Counted from the first letter of the stretch, positions 25,517-34,768 are shown. The stretch: 44,066 nt of DNA from Acidobacteriaceae bacterium (GCA_903642265.1 CAHJWN010000031.1:1-44066), one strand, 5' to 3'. Made by a program: numbers and translations. The notes: generated by a model not told the origin, from the sequence alone.

Positions 25517-26011
25517 TTAGCCTTCGAGGATTCCGTGAGCATGGACCGGCATCTGTGCCTTGGTCTTCGGCGCGTTTGAAGCGTGGAACTCATATGGAAC
25601 CGGCTGCTGGGCCAGATGCGGATGCTGTCCGCCCTTGTACACCTTCAGCTTGGTCGCCATCTGGCGGCCCATCTTGCTCTTCGGCAACATGCCCTTCACG
25701 GCCTGCTCAACGATCGCCTCCGGGCGGCGGGCGAGCAGCTTGATGAAGCTCTCTTCACGCAGACCGCCGGGAAACCCGGTGTAACGGCGATACAGCTTCT
25801 GGTCGCTCTTCAAGCCGGTGAGAACAATCTTCTCGGCGTTGACGATGACGACATGGTCGCCCATATCGATATACGGGGTGTAGAGCGGGTTGAGCTTGCC
25901 GGCGAGCATCGAAGCTGCCTGGGTCGCGAGACGGCCAAGCGTTTTACCGCTTGCGTCGAGCACGTACCACTTGCGCTTGATATCTTTGCCGCTGGGGATC
26001 GTGGTGGTCAT
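25517..26011 (-). CDS. rplM: 50S ribosomal protein L13
   Basis: 164 residues, slightly longer than the typical 142. [61 protein letters not shown] and [16 protein letters not shown] are the family blocks. The C-terminus has about 18 extra residues ([19 protein letters not shown]). GGGAGT lies upstream of the ATG. It is the first gene of the rplM-rpsI-rpsB-tsf run. Confidence 0.97.
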   Translation of the reverse strand: MTTTIPSGKDIKRKWYVLDASGKTLGRLATQAASMLAGKLNPLYTPYIDMGDHVVIVNAEKIVLTGLKSDQKLYRRYTGFPGGLREESFIKLLARRPEAIVEQAVKGMLPKSKMGRQMATKLKVYKGGQHPHLAQQPVPYEFHASNAPKTKAQMPVHAHGILEG

Positions 26012-26429
26012 CGTTGTTTACTCCCTGATTCTGCCGTCTTCAGTGTTCGGCTTGGTGCATGAAGAATTGGTGCCAGATTTTGCGAAGCATTTGGTGCTTG
26101 CCGATCGCAACGCTTTGAGACGTGCCCGAGACGCAAACGAGAGATTCCTCGAAGACGCGCGGAGAACGGAACGCCTGAAAAGAGCTGAACCGGCTGCTGG
26201 AACGCACATTGCGTGTGGGATGGGTGCTTCAGGGGCGATGCCTGTTCAGGCTGCTCCTACTGGATCCACCAGATGCGTCTTCCACTGCTGTCCCGTTCGA
26301 CTACTTGTCTGGAAGACCTGTTCTCAATCAAAAGATGAGAACAGAAGAACACAGACGTGCAGACACGAGACTGCGCGAGTCTCAAGAATAGCTGCTTCCT
26401 CTAAACCAGTCAATGGAAATAGCCATGAG
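26012..26429 (-). other. rplM upstream region
   Basis: 418 bp between the GT-C gene at 26430 and rplM. It should hold the end of the glycan transcript and the ribosomal promoter. A small stem GAGACT-GCGCG-AGTCTC (26367-26383) lies 47 bp after the glycosyltransferase stop. A 63-codon frame (26018-26209) ends just before rplM but has the Ser/Arg-rich composition of chance ORFs. No recognised r-protein leader fold was found. Confidence 0.4.
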
Positions 26430-27716
26430 TCAGGCAAGCGGCAAATCCTGCGCCGTCAAGCGACGAACAGCTTCCAAGAGCAGCCAAAGGTATCCTCCCA
26501 CAAGCAGCAGCTCGACCGAGAATAGTAGCCATGCCTCGCCATATCCGGAGAGAAGCTGGTGGTGAAACTCCAAAGCGGAAAACTGGGCAAACATGCTGGA
26601 CCAGTAGCTATGTTCGGCGACCGAGACCAGGCCGAATAGAGCAAAGCCTGCTACCCGCAAAGCGTTTATTAGACGGGTTGCAGACTTTACCCACACCAAC
26701 AGGCAGATGGGGAAGAGAGCGAGCATCAGGTAGGGTGGCCATGATTTCTTTGAAAGAACGAGGAAAGCGAGCGTTACCGCTGCCATCCCAAATGTAAGCG
26801 CCCGCAGGCGTTTCTCAACAGGCCTTCGGTACGCTGCCCGCGCAACACATACGAAGATTGCTGCCAGCGCCGACAGGAGCACACCATCTGTTAGACGTAC
26901 TGGCAATGCGACCCCGAAGATCGCTTCGAGGACGTAGGGCAGGTCTCCCGCAGATCGCAGGTCTCCTTCGGCCGCCAAAGGTTCGAAGATGGGCGCATGG
27001 AGCAGCGCGAAGCCGCCGTACACAACCCCGCAAAGCAGGACTGCGCCCAGGAGAAGCCGCCATCGTTTCGGGATTGCAACGAAGAACACAGGCGCATAGA
27101 TCAAGGGCAGGAACTTGATCGCCGCGACGGATGCGCCGAGCGTCGCACCGGCTGCAAGAAGCCGCGAACGAAGAACCAGCACCATTGCCAGAGCGATCAG
27201 TACCGCGATGACAACGTTATCCTGGCCGTCAATTGCCACGAACTGCAGGCTGCCAGAGCTCGCAAAATAGAGCAGCGAAGCCACTCTCAGTTCGCTCTCG
27301 GGAAGGAAGGCCCGCCCGGCGTGCATCCACAGCGGAAGCAGCAGCAACTCGACCAGCACCGAGAAAAGCATGATTGCGAGCGGGGTATGCCAGGCATAGA
27401 TCAGCGCGGCATCAAGATACGGATGCAGCGGCGCGTAGCTGCTGATGAAGTCGCGATAGGGCAGCAGATGCCGCAGCACCTCCTCGGCCTGGGGGAAGTA
27501 ATAGCCTAGTACATCGCCTCGTGGAGCGACCCGGAACACTAAGAAAATGAGTGCGAACAGCCCCAGTCGGCTGACGGCAAACGCTGCAAAGAGTATTTGA
27601 TCGAAGCGTCTTTTTGACAACGCCTGCAAATAAGGCCAAAGCGACAGGCATACGCTGAAAGCCCCGGCTACTACACCGAGCGCTATGCGAGCGACTAAAG
27701 TCTGCTGGCCTGTCAT
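26430..27716 (-). CDS. GT-C-like membrane glycosyltransferase (GT87/DUF2029 type)
   Basis: 428 residues with about 10-12 hydrophobic spans. The first periplasmic loop reads RGDVLGYYFPQAEEVLRHLLPYRDF, matching the acidic-residue loop of GT87 polyprenyl-phosphate-mannose-dependent transferases. Other landmarks are AIDGQDNVVIAVLIALAM, AIKFLPLIYAPVF and LSKKSWPPYLMLALFPICLLVW, typical of that family. Such enzymes move a sugar from a lipid-phosphate carrier to an acceptor outside the inner membrane. It is the last of five tightly spaced minus-strand genes (31 bp after its neighbour). Sugar and acceptor unknown. Confidence 0.72.
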   Translation of the reverse strand: MTGQQTLVARIALGVVAGAFSVCLSLWPYLQALSKRRFDQILFAAFAVSRLGLFALIFLVFRVAPRGDVLGYYFPQAEEVLRHLLPYRDFISSYAPLHPYLDAALIYAWHTPLAIMLFSVLVELLLLPLWMHAGRAFLPESELRVASLLYFASSGSLQFVAIDGQDNVVIAVLIALAMVLVLRSRLLAAGATLGASVAAIKFLPLIYAPVFFVAIPKRWRLLLGAVLLCGVVYGGFALLHAPIFEPLAAEGDLRSAGDLPYVLEAIFGVALPVRLTDGVLLSALAAIFVCVARAAYRRPVEKRLRALTFGMAAVTLAFLVLSKKSWPPYLMLALFPICLLVWVKSATRLINALRVAGFALFGLVSVAEHSYWSSMFAQFSALEFHHQLLSGYGEAWLLFSVELLLVGGYLWLLLEAVRRLTAQDLPLA

Positions 27717-27747
27717 TGTGCTTCAAGCGTACTTCACAACTGGCAGT

Positions 27748-29499
27748 TCAATGCTCCAATTGGCTGGCACTTGGCTGTTGGCCGAGTTTTGTTTGGAACT
27801 GCTTTGGGATTGTCTGTCGCTTCTTCTTCTGCATGCCTTCTTTTGGATCCTCGATGACGGGAGGATCGAGCCTGTAAAGAATCAGCAGATTCCGCTCAGG
27901 ATCGTCGAGCGCCGTGAAGGAAGCCACTCGCTCAAGGTGAAAAAGCGGTGACAATGCGTCCATCTTGTCGTCGTCTACCTGGTTCCAGGTTGCGTACCAG
28001 CCCGGGCGATAGAGCGCCGCACGGTCCTCAAGAGCCATGGTTCCAAAGTCGTCGCAGATGGATGGCAGGCCTGTCATGAGGGAAAGATCGGACCCGCTGA
28101 TCGAAAGAATCAATGGATTGTGCGCCTTGTCCGCGCGCACAAACCGGCCCAGGTCCTCTGCCGCATGCACATAGGTGTATTCCGGCGTCCGTATATATAG
28201 CAACGTCTGTGCCACATCCATGGCAAACACAGTGACAAAGCCTGCTGCACCGACAAGGAACAAGATGCGACGGTCGACATTTAACTGCCCGAAGATTATT
28301 GGTACCAGGAGGGTCAGAGGGACCGCAACAACAAGGTAGTATCTTGGCTGCAAATTGTTGTGGTAAGCAAGAAATGCTGCGTATCCAAACGCCCACAATA
28401 GCAACGCCGGGACCAGCGGATTTTTTATGCTGCGACGAAAGGACACCAACGCAATGACAATGGCTATCAGCGCAAGGGGATAGATAAGGATTCCCATCCA
28501 CACACCGTCAATAAAGGTGGTCTGAACGACGCTCCACGCGTTCTCCCGCGTCATGCCGGTATAGGCGTTTGCGCTGAAGAGATAGTGATAGTCCTCCAGA
28601 TAGTGCGGCCGTACCACTGCAAAGAAGTAGGTGGCCCATAAGCCGCCTGCGATCAGGACCGCAGGAACGCTGACTGCTGCAAACTTGCCGACCTTGTATC
28701 CGCACGCCGCCCAGAGCATCCACACCACGGATGGCAGCAGGAATACAGCCGTGGTCTTCGTAAGAATCATGAGCGGCATCAGCAATCCGAGGCCGATGAT
28801 GGCGGTCACGCGGCTCGTTCGGGCGCTTAGAGCCGTGAGTAAGGCGAGCAGCGTAAGCAGCACCAAGAGCGGCTCCAGGATTGCAAGCCGGGTGAAAGCA
28901 AAGCAAAATGGACTCGCCGCCAGCAACGCAATAGCTGCGACCGGCGCGAGGGGAACCTCTGGCCCCGCACTTCCCCACAACGAGCATCGCCGAACCAGCA
29001 GGTATGCCGCGATAAGAATGCCGCCGAAGACACTCACCGTAAGCGCCCGCGCGGCAATGAGGCTTACTCCCGTAATTGAAAAGAGCACATACTCTATTGC
29101 GGGCCAGACCGGAAGTACAACCCCCGGGTTGAAGTCACCCCGTACGTACCAATGGCCAAGCTGCACCTGGCGAATTGCCGCGTCGCTGTACCAGCCCTCG
29201 TCGGTGTACTTCGACCAGTCCATCCAGGGCGAATGGTTTGGAAAATCTGCGCTCAAATGCGCGAAATGCAGCGCAAACAAGATTGCGGTTACGACTAACA
29301 GGGCTGCTTGGGTCAGCTTTGACGCGAGCAGCCCCTGCGGCAGCCGTGCTTGCTCATCCAAACCGCTACGCTCTTCAGCACCGCTCGGCAGACGCAACGG
29401 TTGAATCTCAGCGTGTGTCTCGACAGAAGCATCGCTCAGCCCTGAATTCAAAGCTGGATCCAAATTTCTGTCTCCCGGGTCGCTGCATACGTCGCCCAC
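27748..29499 (-). CDS. GT-C-like glycosyltransferase (PMT/ArnT, GT39/GT83 type)
   Basis: 583 residues. A polar N-terminal arm of about 60 residues precedes the first span (LTQAALLVVTAILFALHFAH). The next loop has MDWSKYTDEGWYSDAAI, in which the DEG motif corresponds to the catalytic acidic pair of PMT/ArnT-like enzymes. Around 11 spans follow, with LAILEPLLVLLTLLAL and NLQPRYYLVVAVPLTLL, and a soluble C-terminal part. The probable role is transfer from polyprenyl-phosphate sugars at the outer face of the inner membrane. The GTG at 29499 is the longest start; no strong Shine-Dalgarno was seen, so the arm may be shorter. Donor and acceptor are unknown. Confidence 0.75.
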   Translation of the reverse strand: MGDVCSDPGDRNLDPALNSGLSDASVETHAEIQPLRLPSGAEERSGLDEQARLPQGLLASKLTQAALLVVTAILFALHFAHLSADFPNHSPWMDWSKYTDEGWYSDAAIRQVQLGHWYVRGDFNPGVVLPVWPAIEYVLFSITGVSLIAARALTVSVFGGILIAAYLLVRRCSLWGSAGPEVPLAPVAAIALLAASPFCFAFTRLAILEPLLVLLTLLALLTALSARTSRVTAIIGLGLLMPLMILTKTTAVFLLPSVVWMLWAACGYKVGKFAAVSVPAVLIAGGLWATYFFAVVRPHYLEDYHYLFSANAYTGMTRENAWSVVQTTFIDGVWMGILIYPLALIAIVIALVSFRRSIKNPLVPALLLWAFGYAAFLAYHNNLQPRYYLVVAVPLTLLVPIIFGQLNVDRRILFLVGAAGFVTVFAMDVAQTLLYIRTPEYTYVHAAEDLGRFVRADKAHNPLILSISGSDLSLMTGLPSICDDFGTMALEDRAALYRPGWYATWNQVDDDKMDALSPLFHLERVASFTALDDPERNLLILYRLDPPVIEDPKEGMQKKKRQTIPKQFQTKLGQQPSASQLEH

Positions 29500-29580
29500 T
29501 CGTTCAGCGATAAACGCTTCAACAACGCCTGATGTATCTTATCCGAACCGCAGGGGTGCATTGGCGTCCCACTTCCATCC

Positions 29581-31110
29581 CTACGGCCCTGCAACCAACA
29601 GCTTTTCCATGGTCTCCGCACGATTTGCGGTTGCGCGGCAGACCTGCTCCGTGATCGCAGGCCGGACAACAAGGTAGTGGGTGTCAAGCGCTCGCACGTT
29701 CGTGAAGTCATATTGACCGCACACCTGCCATCCAGAAAGGTCTTTCAGATCTTTGAGTGATTTCAACTGGCTGACATTGCCGAAGACGAAGTCTGGATCG
29801 GTCTGCATGCAGACTTGATTGCGCTGTGCGCTGGTGCGATGGGCGGCAGCTCGCCCATTTACTAATCCCGCGAGATCGCATATCTGGGCACCGCTGAAAT
29901 AGCCGATGTAGCCGATGTCGGATGCTACGCCATGCCGCTCTCGCAACACATCTAAATGCTGCGCCTCAAAAGCGCGCATGGTGTTGGCGCGCAACGTCAG
30001 GACATGATGCATAGCTTGTATCTCGAACGGCAACGCGACCGCGATCATCAGTAGAAAGGTCCCAAGTAGCAACATGCTTCGATCGCTTTGCGGTGCCGCT
30101 CTCCTGTCCGGTTCGAGCGATGGCACTAGCTGAAGGATGTTCCACACTACAGGAAAGATGAACGTCCATGCGAAGTACCGGACGCCTTGAATCTCCTGTC
30201 CGCGAAACGACGCAAGCAGCAGCACGATAGGGAAGAATGAGTTCGCCAGCGCCGTCGATACGCTAAGCCGACGGTCCTGCATCACCACCAGGAGCAGCGT
30301 CAGCAACCAGAATGCCAGCATTCCCAAGCCAAACGTGAATGCTCCGCCTAACGTGATTGCCGCATCGTGAATGGGATTGAACCAGTGAGTCAGGCCATGT
30401 GCTTTCGCGATTGCGGTGTCTGGCAGGAGAACGTGCATGGTGGCGAAGATGAAAGACACCGCAAGTCCGGCTCCAGCCAGCGGCGCGATACCAGACAGGT
30501 TTTTCCGCGCATGCTTTGCTCCTCTGCCAAACGTCAGGATTAGAAAGCAAAAACCGCATAGAATGGCCAGTTCTGAACGCAGCAGCACAGCCAGGAACGC
30601 CGTTATGGCCAGAAGACCTGCACTCGCTCTTGAAGGTCTTTTGGCGTTGAATTGCTTATGGACCAGCCACGCAAGCAGCGAAACCAGCGACAGGACAGTT
30701 CCAGTTTCCATGCCGTCATCAAGCCACCGCACCGCAGATGGCGTGACCAGGAGCAGCAGCAATGTAAGACCTGCGAGCCTGGCTGCGCGAGCGCGCAGCG
30801 GAACATTGAAAGCAAATGCGCCCGCCAGGCTGACGAACAGCACCGCATGCACTCCACTCGAGACAGCGCGCGGCAAGTTGGGGGAACTGCTTAGACCCCG
30901 CAGCACTGCGAGAAGCGCAACGTACAACAGACTCGATGCGCCATAATCCGCATGCACACCATCGTAGGTAATGAAGTGGTGCAGCAAGAGGTTGTCAGCG
31001 TAGCGGAGGTGAATGAGTGCGTCATCCTGGATTGCCGGCCACGAGATGTACATCCAGGCTGCCAGCCAAGCGCCGAGCAGCGGTATCGCAATGCGATACG
31101 CTTTCGTCAT
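29581..31110 (-). CDS. GT-C-like membrane protein (AftB/DDALxxxRYAxNL type)
   Basis: 509 residues with about 10 spans and a soluble C-terminal domain of about 120 residues. After the first span it has QDDALIHLRYADNLLLHHFITYDG, close to the DDAFIxxRYAxNL loop of the arabinofuranosyltransferase AftB-like GT-C group. Later ALPFEIQAMHHVL and SDIGYIGYFSGAQICDLAGLVNG recall the conserved end of the same group. It is co-directional with, and 21 bp from, the permease gene. Membrane glycosyl transfer is likely; arabinose is only a possibility. Confidence 0.68.
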   Translation of the reverse strand: MTKAYRIAIPLLGAWLAAWMYISWPAIQDDALIHLRYADNLLLHHFITYDGVHADYGASSLLYVALLAVLRGLSSSPNLPRAVSSGVHAVLFVSLAGAFAFNVPLRARAARLAGLTLLLLLVTPSAVRWLDDGMETGTVLSLVSLLAWLVHKQFNAKRPSRASAGLLAITAFLAVLLRSELAILCGFCFLILTFGRGAKHARKNLSGIAPLAGAGLAVSFIFATMHVLLPDTAIAKAHGLTHWFNPIHDAAITLGGAFTFGLGMLAFWLLTLLLVVMQDRRLSVSTALANSFFPIVLLLASFRGQEIQGVRYFAWTFIFPVVWNILQLVPSLEPDRRAAPQSDRSMLLLGTFLLMIAVALPFEIQAMHHVLTLRANTMRAFEAQHLDVLRERHGVASDIGYIGYFSGAQICDLAGLVNGRAAAHRTSAQRNQVCMQTDPDFVFGNVSQLKSLKDLKDLSGWQVCGQYDFTNVRALDTHYLVVRPAITEQVCRATANRAETMEKLLVAGP

Positions 31111-31131
31111 TGGCTGGCTCTCGGCAGGCCT

Positions 31132-32223
31132 CTACTCATATGCAAGCGCGTCGATCGGGTCCTTCCGTGCGGCTTTCAAAGCGGGATAGAACGCGCCCAG
31201 CAATGCTCCAATGAGCGCAATCACGGCCGATTTCCAGACATACGGGATATTGATGACGAAGTCGAGAGTTGGAAAGCGGTTCTGCAAGATTGCAGATAAC
31301 GCGAAACTCGCGGCAATGCCTACGACGATGCCTGCCACAGCCAGCAATCCCGTCTCACGCAGCACGATCGAGACAATATACGACCGCGACGCGCCCATTG
31401 ACTTCAGTATGCCGATTTCGCGGGTCCGCTCCATCACCGCCGTATACATGGACTGAAAGATCACCATGAAGCCAATCACCACGGCGATGCCGATCACGAC
31501 TTCGAGGCCGATATTGAACCCGGGCAATCTTGCCGGTGTCATCATGTCCAGGTACTCGGCCGTCTTCAGCACGCTGTATCCCTGGAGGCCGTCGATGCGC
31601 AGGATCGCTGCCTTCACCTCGTCTTCATGCTTTGGCGCGTCTTCAGTCTTCAGATAGAAGGCAGTGGCCTTACCCTGGGTTCCGGTCAACTGGCCCATTG
31701 TGTCAATCGGGATAAATTTTCGGCCGCCTTTGCCATGCTCCACAATGCCGCAGATCCTGAAGGAAGAGTTAAGCACGGAGAGCGAGTCGCCAACCTTTTT
31801 TCCCGCTGCCGCGTACTCATCCACGATGATGTCGTAAGGCTGCTGAAAAGGGCCACCCGAAATAAAGATGAACGGCGCCAGAGCGTCGAAAGTCTTGAAA
31901 TCGATACCGTAGATGTTATCCAGGGATCCCGTAATTTGAATGTTGACCGGAGCTGAAACTTTTACATGCGGGACCTGCGCGAGAACATCTGCGATTTTGA
32001 TGGAAGCGCCGGCAGAACTCATTCCGACGAAGTTATTCGTCGTCGGCGGCCGCACAAACATGTCCATGCCAATGCCGTTTGTACGATCCTTGAAGCCGTT
32101 CAGTTTGCCCATTAGGATCGCAGTGATCGAGAGGATCATGATGACCTCGATCGCCACTGCGAAGACGCTGATGACCGATCGCAGGGGGCGATGCACCAGA
32201 TTGCCGAGAACCAGTTTATTCAT
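31132..32223 (-). CDS. FtsX/MacB-like ABC transporter permease
   Basis: 363 residues in the standard order: span 1 (residues 15-40, SVISVFAVAIEVIMILSITAIL), a periplasmic domain of about 190 residues, then three spans (IGLEVVIGIAVVIGFMVIF, LLAVAGIVVGIAASFALSA, SAVIALIGALLGAFYPAL). The FtsX motif RTREIGILKSMGASRSYI lies between spans 2 and 3, and the protein ends AARKDPIDALAYE. No ATPase or adaptor gene is adjacent, so the partner is elsewhere. Its position inside a glycan locus suggests export or assembly of the polymer or of a lipid, which is inference. It lies 50 bp after the Wzy-like gene. Confidence 0.85.
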   Translation of the reverse strand: MNKLVLGNLVHRPLRSVISVFAVAIEVIMILSITAILMGKLNGFKDRTNGIGMDMFVRPPTTNNFVGMSSAGASIKIADVLAQVPHVKVSAPVNIQITGSLDNIYGIDFKTFDALAPFIFISGGPFQQPYDIIVDEYAAAGKKVGDSLSVLNSSFRICGIVEHGKGGRKFIPIDTMGQLTGTQGKATAFYLKTEDAPKHEDEVKAAILRIDGLQGYSVLKTAEYLDMMTPARLPGFNIGLEVVIGIAVVIGFMVIFQSMYTAVMERTREIGILKSMGASRSYIVSIVLRETGLLAVAGIVVGIAASFALSAILQNRFPTLDFVINIPYVWKSAVIALIGALLGAFYPALKAARKDPIDALAYE

Positions 32224-32273
32224 GTCTTACCAGTGTAATTCGCCCGGCTCCTATAGCTAAATCCAGCGGAAAG

Positions 32274-33866
32274 TCAGCTTTCAACAGATCCGGTGGTTGC
32301 AGAAGATCCGATGGTTCCAGAGTGACGAAGCCTTGTTGCCGCGTGCGCCCGTATGGTTGACAGGGAGCTTTGCGCTGATCGCTTGATGAGCACATTGCCG
32401 ATCAGAGGCAAGACGTAGGTTGCTAGAAACGATACGAAGATGACCGTGAGCGGTCCTAGAGTGCTCAGGTAGAAGGGGCCGTTCATCAAGCCTTCGGGCG
32501 CCATGTGAGCGCACATTGCAACCATCAGCAAGCCCCATGGCGACTTTCGCGTATCGCCGCAGACAAAGTCCATGACGAAAAAACAGATGAACCATAAAAT
32601 AGGTCCTACCAGCAGGACGCCCCACCACCTCGCCATGTGGAACGCGTCGGCAGCCGGACTGAAAGATATCCCTGTCGTGGTGTCTTCATCGCCCGCTGTC
32701 GAGTAATGGGCTAAACCGATCTCGTGCGAGTAGATATTCCCAAGCGCGATCAGCGGCTTGTTCGGCCAGATGAAATGCGGCACCAGGTTGTAGACGTCGT
32801 ACAGAAGTGGGGACAGTCCGAAGACGTGTCCCTGCTCCGTGACGTCGATGAGCGCGTCGTCGATCGACAGCATCTGCAGCCGATCAAAGATACCTGCCGG
32901 CGAGTTGAAGTAATGGATGGAATAGTCATTCCCATCCTCATAAGGCTGCGCCTCGTCTTGCGTCTGCTTACGGACGGCATCCGGGTCAGTGATCAAAGCG
33001 TAGGCGTTCTCCACGCTGCCATAGAAAGTTTCACTCGCGACCATGGACTTACCCACCTGTATATAGGGCACCAGGTAGGAAAAGGTGAACAACATTCCTG
33101 CTGCAAAGGCTATGACCTGGCCAGTGGAGAACTTATATCGCAATGCCGCCGCAGCGATCATGACGCAGGCGATGGGCTGAAAGAGCCCTTGTTTGGAGGT
33201 ACTGACAAGACCGAAAACAAGGCACGAGAAGATGGTGGCCACGATCACAGCAGCTCCCAGGAAGCGCTTTCCACCGCTTTTCTTGATCTGGTATGTCACG
33301 CCAAGAATGATGCCCAGCGGCAGAAACTGATTGACCTGACCAAGCGCGCTGAGGACCGTACCGGAGTGGCTGGCGTAATTGTCTTCCGCACTGGTCCCCG
33401 CCCTGGTCGTCAACACTCCGGCGAAGAAGATCGCTATCCCGACAATCATGCAGCCGAGGCTGGCCGCATCCAGGTCGATCCGGTCGGCGGTCCTGCCTAT
33501 TAAGCTCTTCGCCGGCAAAAGGATCTTTTTCAAATATGCGGAGATGAGCATCCCGGTAGCTGCCGCGACATGGACGAGCATGGTTGTGACTGGGACTGCG
33601 AGATTGGAATCCGCTCGCTCGCCAAGAAAAGCCTTGTAGACCAATCCAACAATGACTGCCAGGACGGCGTAGAAGAAGATGTAGGACCCGGAGGGATAGG
33701 CGAAGCCGCCCGCGACATTAAAGGCGATCGAGGCAATCACAATGAATGCGAATGCCAGCAGCGCGAACTCTGGCGTAGTGGCTTCGAGCAGCTGCACGAT
33801 ACACAGCGCGATAGCGAACCCACAATACGCGAAAGGCGAGATCCGGGTTGGAAAGGGAATGCGCAT
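32274..33866 (-). CDS. Wzy-like O-antigen/exopolysaccharide polymerase
   Basis: About 530 residues from the ATG at 33866 (an alternative ATG at 33944 gives 556). There are around 11 spans and one large polar segment after the seventh. That segment carries VPHFIWPNKPLIALGNIYSHEIGL, STAGDEDTTTGISFSPAADAFHMARWWGVLL, the pattern of polysaccharide polymerases of the Wzy family. The C-terminal 35 residues are Ser/Arg/Thr-rich. It is the first of the five-gene run and is divergent from the HTH gene. Its role would be block polymerisation of lipid-linked repeat units in the periplasm. Family-level assignment only. Confidence 0.65.
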   Translation of the reverse strand: MRIPFPTRISPFAYCGFAIALCIVQLLEATTPEFALLAFAFIVIASIAFNVAGGFAYPSGSYIFFYAVLAVIVGLVYKAFLGERADSNLAVPVTTMLVHVAAATGMLISAYLKKILLPAKSLIGRTADRIDLDAASLGCMIVGIAIFFAGVLTTRAGTSAEDNYASHSGTVLSALGQVNQFLPLGIILGVTYQIKKSGGKRFLGAAVIVATIFSCLVFGLVSTSKQGLFQPIACVMIAAAALRYKFSTGQVIAFAAGMLFTFSYLVPYIQVGKSMVASETFYGSVENAYALITDPDAVRKQTQDEAQPYEDGNDYSIHYFNSPAGIFDRLQMLSIDDALIDVTEQGHVFGLSPLLYDVYNLVPHFIWPNKPLIALGNIYSHEIGLAHYSTAGDEDTTTGISFSPAADAFHMARWWGVLLVGPILWFICFFVMDFVCGDTRKSPWGLLMVAMCAHMAPEGLMNGPFYLSTLGPLTVIFVSFLATYVLPLIGNVLIKRSAQSSLSTIRAHAATRLRHSGTIGSSATTGSVES

Positions 33867-34154
33867 CCGTACGCTCTTGTTTGCGGCAGGGTCCCAGACA
33901 GCTCGAAGGCAGTGCTCTGTTGCGCGTCCGCCCATCATGACCATACAGCATGTTCCGCGATGTTTCGCCCCTGAAGACTGACCAGGGACGAGGACGCGTT
34001 TCGGAGACCGAAGGACCGGAATCGTAGTACGGGGTTTAAAGTCTTGGCTCGCCTGGCGGACCGCGCACTACGAACGCATGGCACCTCATTGGACGGTGCT
34101 ATACACTTTAGGCGAGTGTTACCTCTTCGGGCCGGGTGTCCTACGACAGAGAGC

Positions 34155-34616
34155 ATGGTTCAATTCGGGGTTGAATTACGCCAGGAGCGAGAGCACCGAG
34201 GCGTATCGCTGGAGGCTATGTGTGCTTCCACAAAGCTGTCGCTTCGCCAGTTACATGATGTAGAAGCGGGAAACTTCCGGGAACTTCCCGGCGGCATTTT
34301 TCGCAAGGGCTTTGTTCGCAGCTACCTGAATGCCCTGAACCTCGATGAACCTCTTTGGCTGGAGCGTTTTGAAGCAAGTTACCGCGCCAGCGGACTTGCG
34401 GGAAGCAGCGAATCCGAATGGGTCGATTTTGCTGAGAATGTCCGGAATAATCGTCTTGGCGGAACGGGATCGAGCACACGCAATCGATGGCTGGGCGTAC
34501 TCGCGATGACACTCCTGCTGCTGTTTCTTAGCCTCTGTGTATGGAAGTTCGTCATCGGACCAAAGATGCCGCAGCGCGCACTGGTCGTCGCTCCCTCGCA
34601 CGCTTTTCGGTGCTGA
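34155..34616 (+). CDS. RodZ-like helix-turn-helix membrane protein, short form
   Basis: 153 residues from the ATG at 34155. MVQFGVELRQEREHRGVSLEAM and STKLSLRQLHDVEAGNF form the RodZ-type Cro/C1-like HTH domain. GGIFRKGFVRSYLNALNLDE is the conserved RodZ follow-on block, and a single transmembrane helix lies at about 111-130 (LGVLAMTLLLLFLSLCVW). Only about 20 residues follow it. The usual periplasmic RodZ C-terminal domain is missing, so this is a truncated or minimal form. Role by homology: links the MreB cytoskeleton to the membrane or regulates; not proven here. The ribosome-binding site AGAGAG is modest. Confidence 0.75.
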   Translation: MVQFGVELRQEREHRGVSLEAMCASTKLSLRQLHDVEAGNFRELPGGIFRKGFVRSYLNALNLDEPLWLERFEASYRASGLAGSSESEWVDFAENVRNNRLGGTGSSTRNRWLGVLAMTLLLLFLSLCVWKFVIGPKMPQRALVVAPSHAFRC

Positions 34617-34628
34617 CGTGCCGCCGCC

Positions 34629-34657
34629 TAGTCACGACGGGAAACCGAATGTAAAAT
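34629..34657 (+). promoter_or_regulatory. candidate metK promoter
   Basis: TAGTCA (34629-34634) and TAAAAT (34652-34657) are separated by 17 bp, matching the sigma70-type consensus at 4/6 and 5/6. The expected start site near 34664 would place the leader ORF ATG (34670) only a few bases from the transcript 5' end, so either the promoter or the use of the full AGGAGG needs care. Confidence 0.4.
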
Positions 34658-34669
34658 AGGAGGGTTCTA

Positions 34670-34768
34670 ATGAACGAGTGGCCCATCCAAGTTCAATACG
34701 CCTTTCCGTGTATTGACTGGCCCCAGTTTTCGTCCTTTGCACCGCATCCGTTCGTATTCAAGGAGTAG
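34670..34768 (+). CDS. short leader ORF upstream of metK
   Basis: A 32-codon frame beginning ATG AAC GAG TGG with AGGAGG seven bases upstream, and ending in the TAG that overlaps the metK Shine-Dalgarno (AAGGAGTAG), two bases before the metK TTG. The peptide starts [12 protein letters not shown] and is rich in Pro, Phe and Trp; no Met after the start. The perfect ribosome-binding site and end-to-start arrangement suggest translational coupling with metK. A stem CAATAC/GTATTG (34694-34699, 34710-34715) lies inside it. It may be a regulatory leader or a chance ORF in the 5' UTR. Confidence 0.5.
   Translation: MNEWPIQVQYAFPCIDWPQFSSFAPHPFVFKE

Noticed and set aside
26018..26209. 63-codon upstream ORF before rplM
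   Set aside because: Ser/Arg-rich, without a clear ribosome-binding site; probably a chance frame in the 5' UTR.
28631..29404. 257-codon plus-strand ORF inside the GT39-like gene
   Set aside because: Ser/Arg/Ala-rich antisense frame with no recognisable motif, no ribosome-binding site, overlapping a gene with a clear DEG motif.
32724..33503. 259-codon plus-strand ORF inside the Wzy-like gene
   Set aside because: It is antisense to a protein with clear membrane topology, its composition is polar and low in domain character; a shadow frame of GC-rich DNA.
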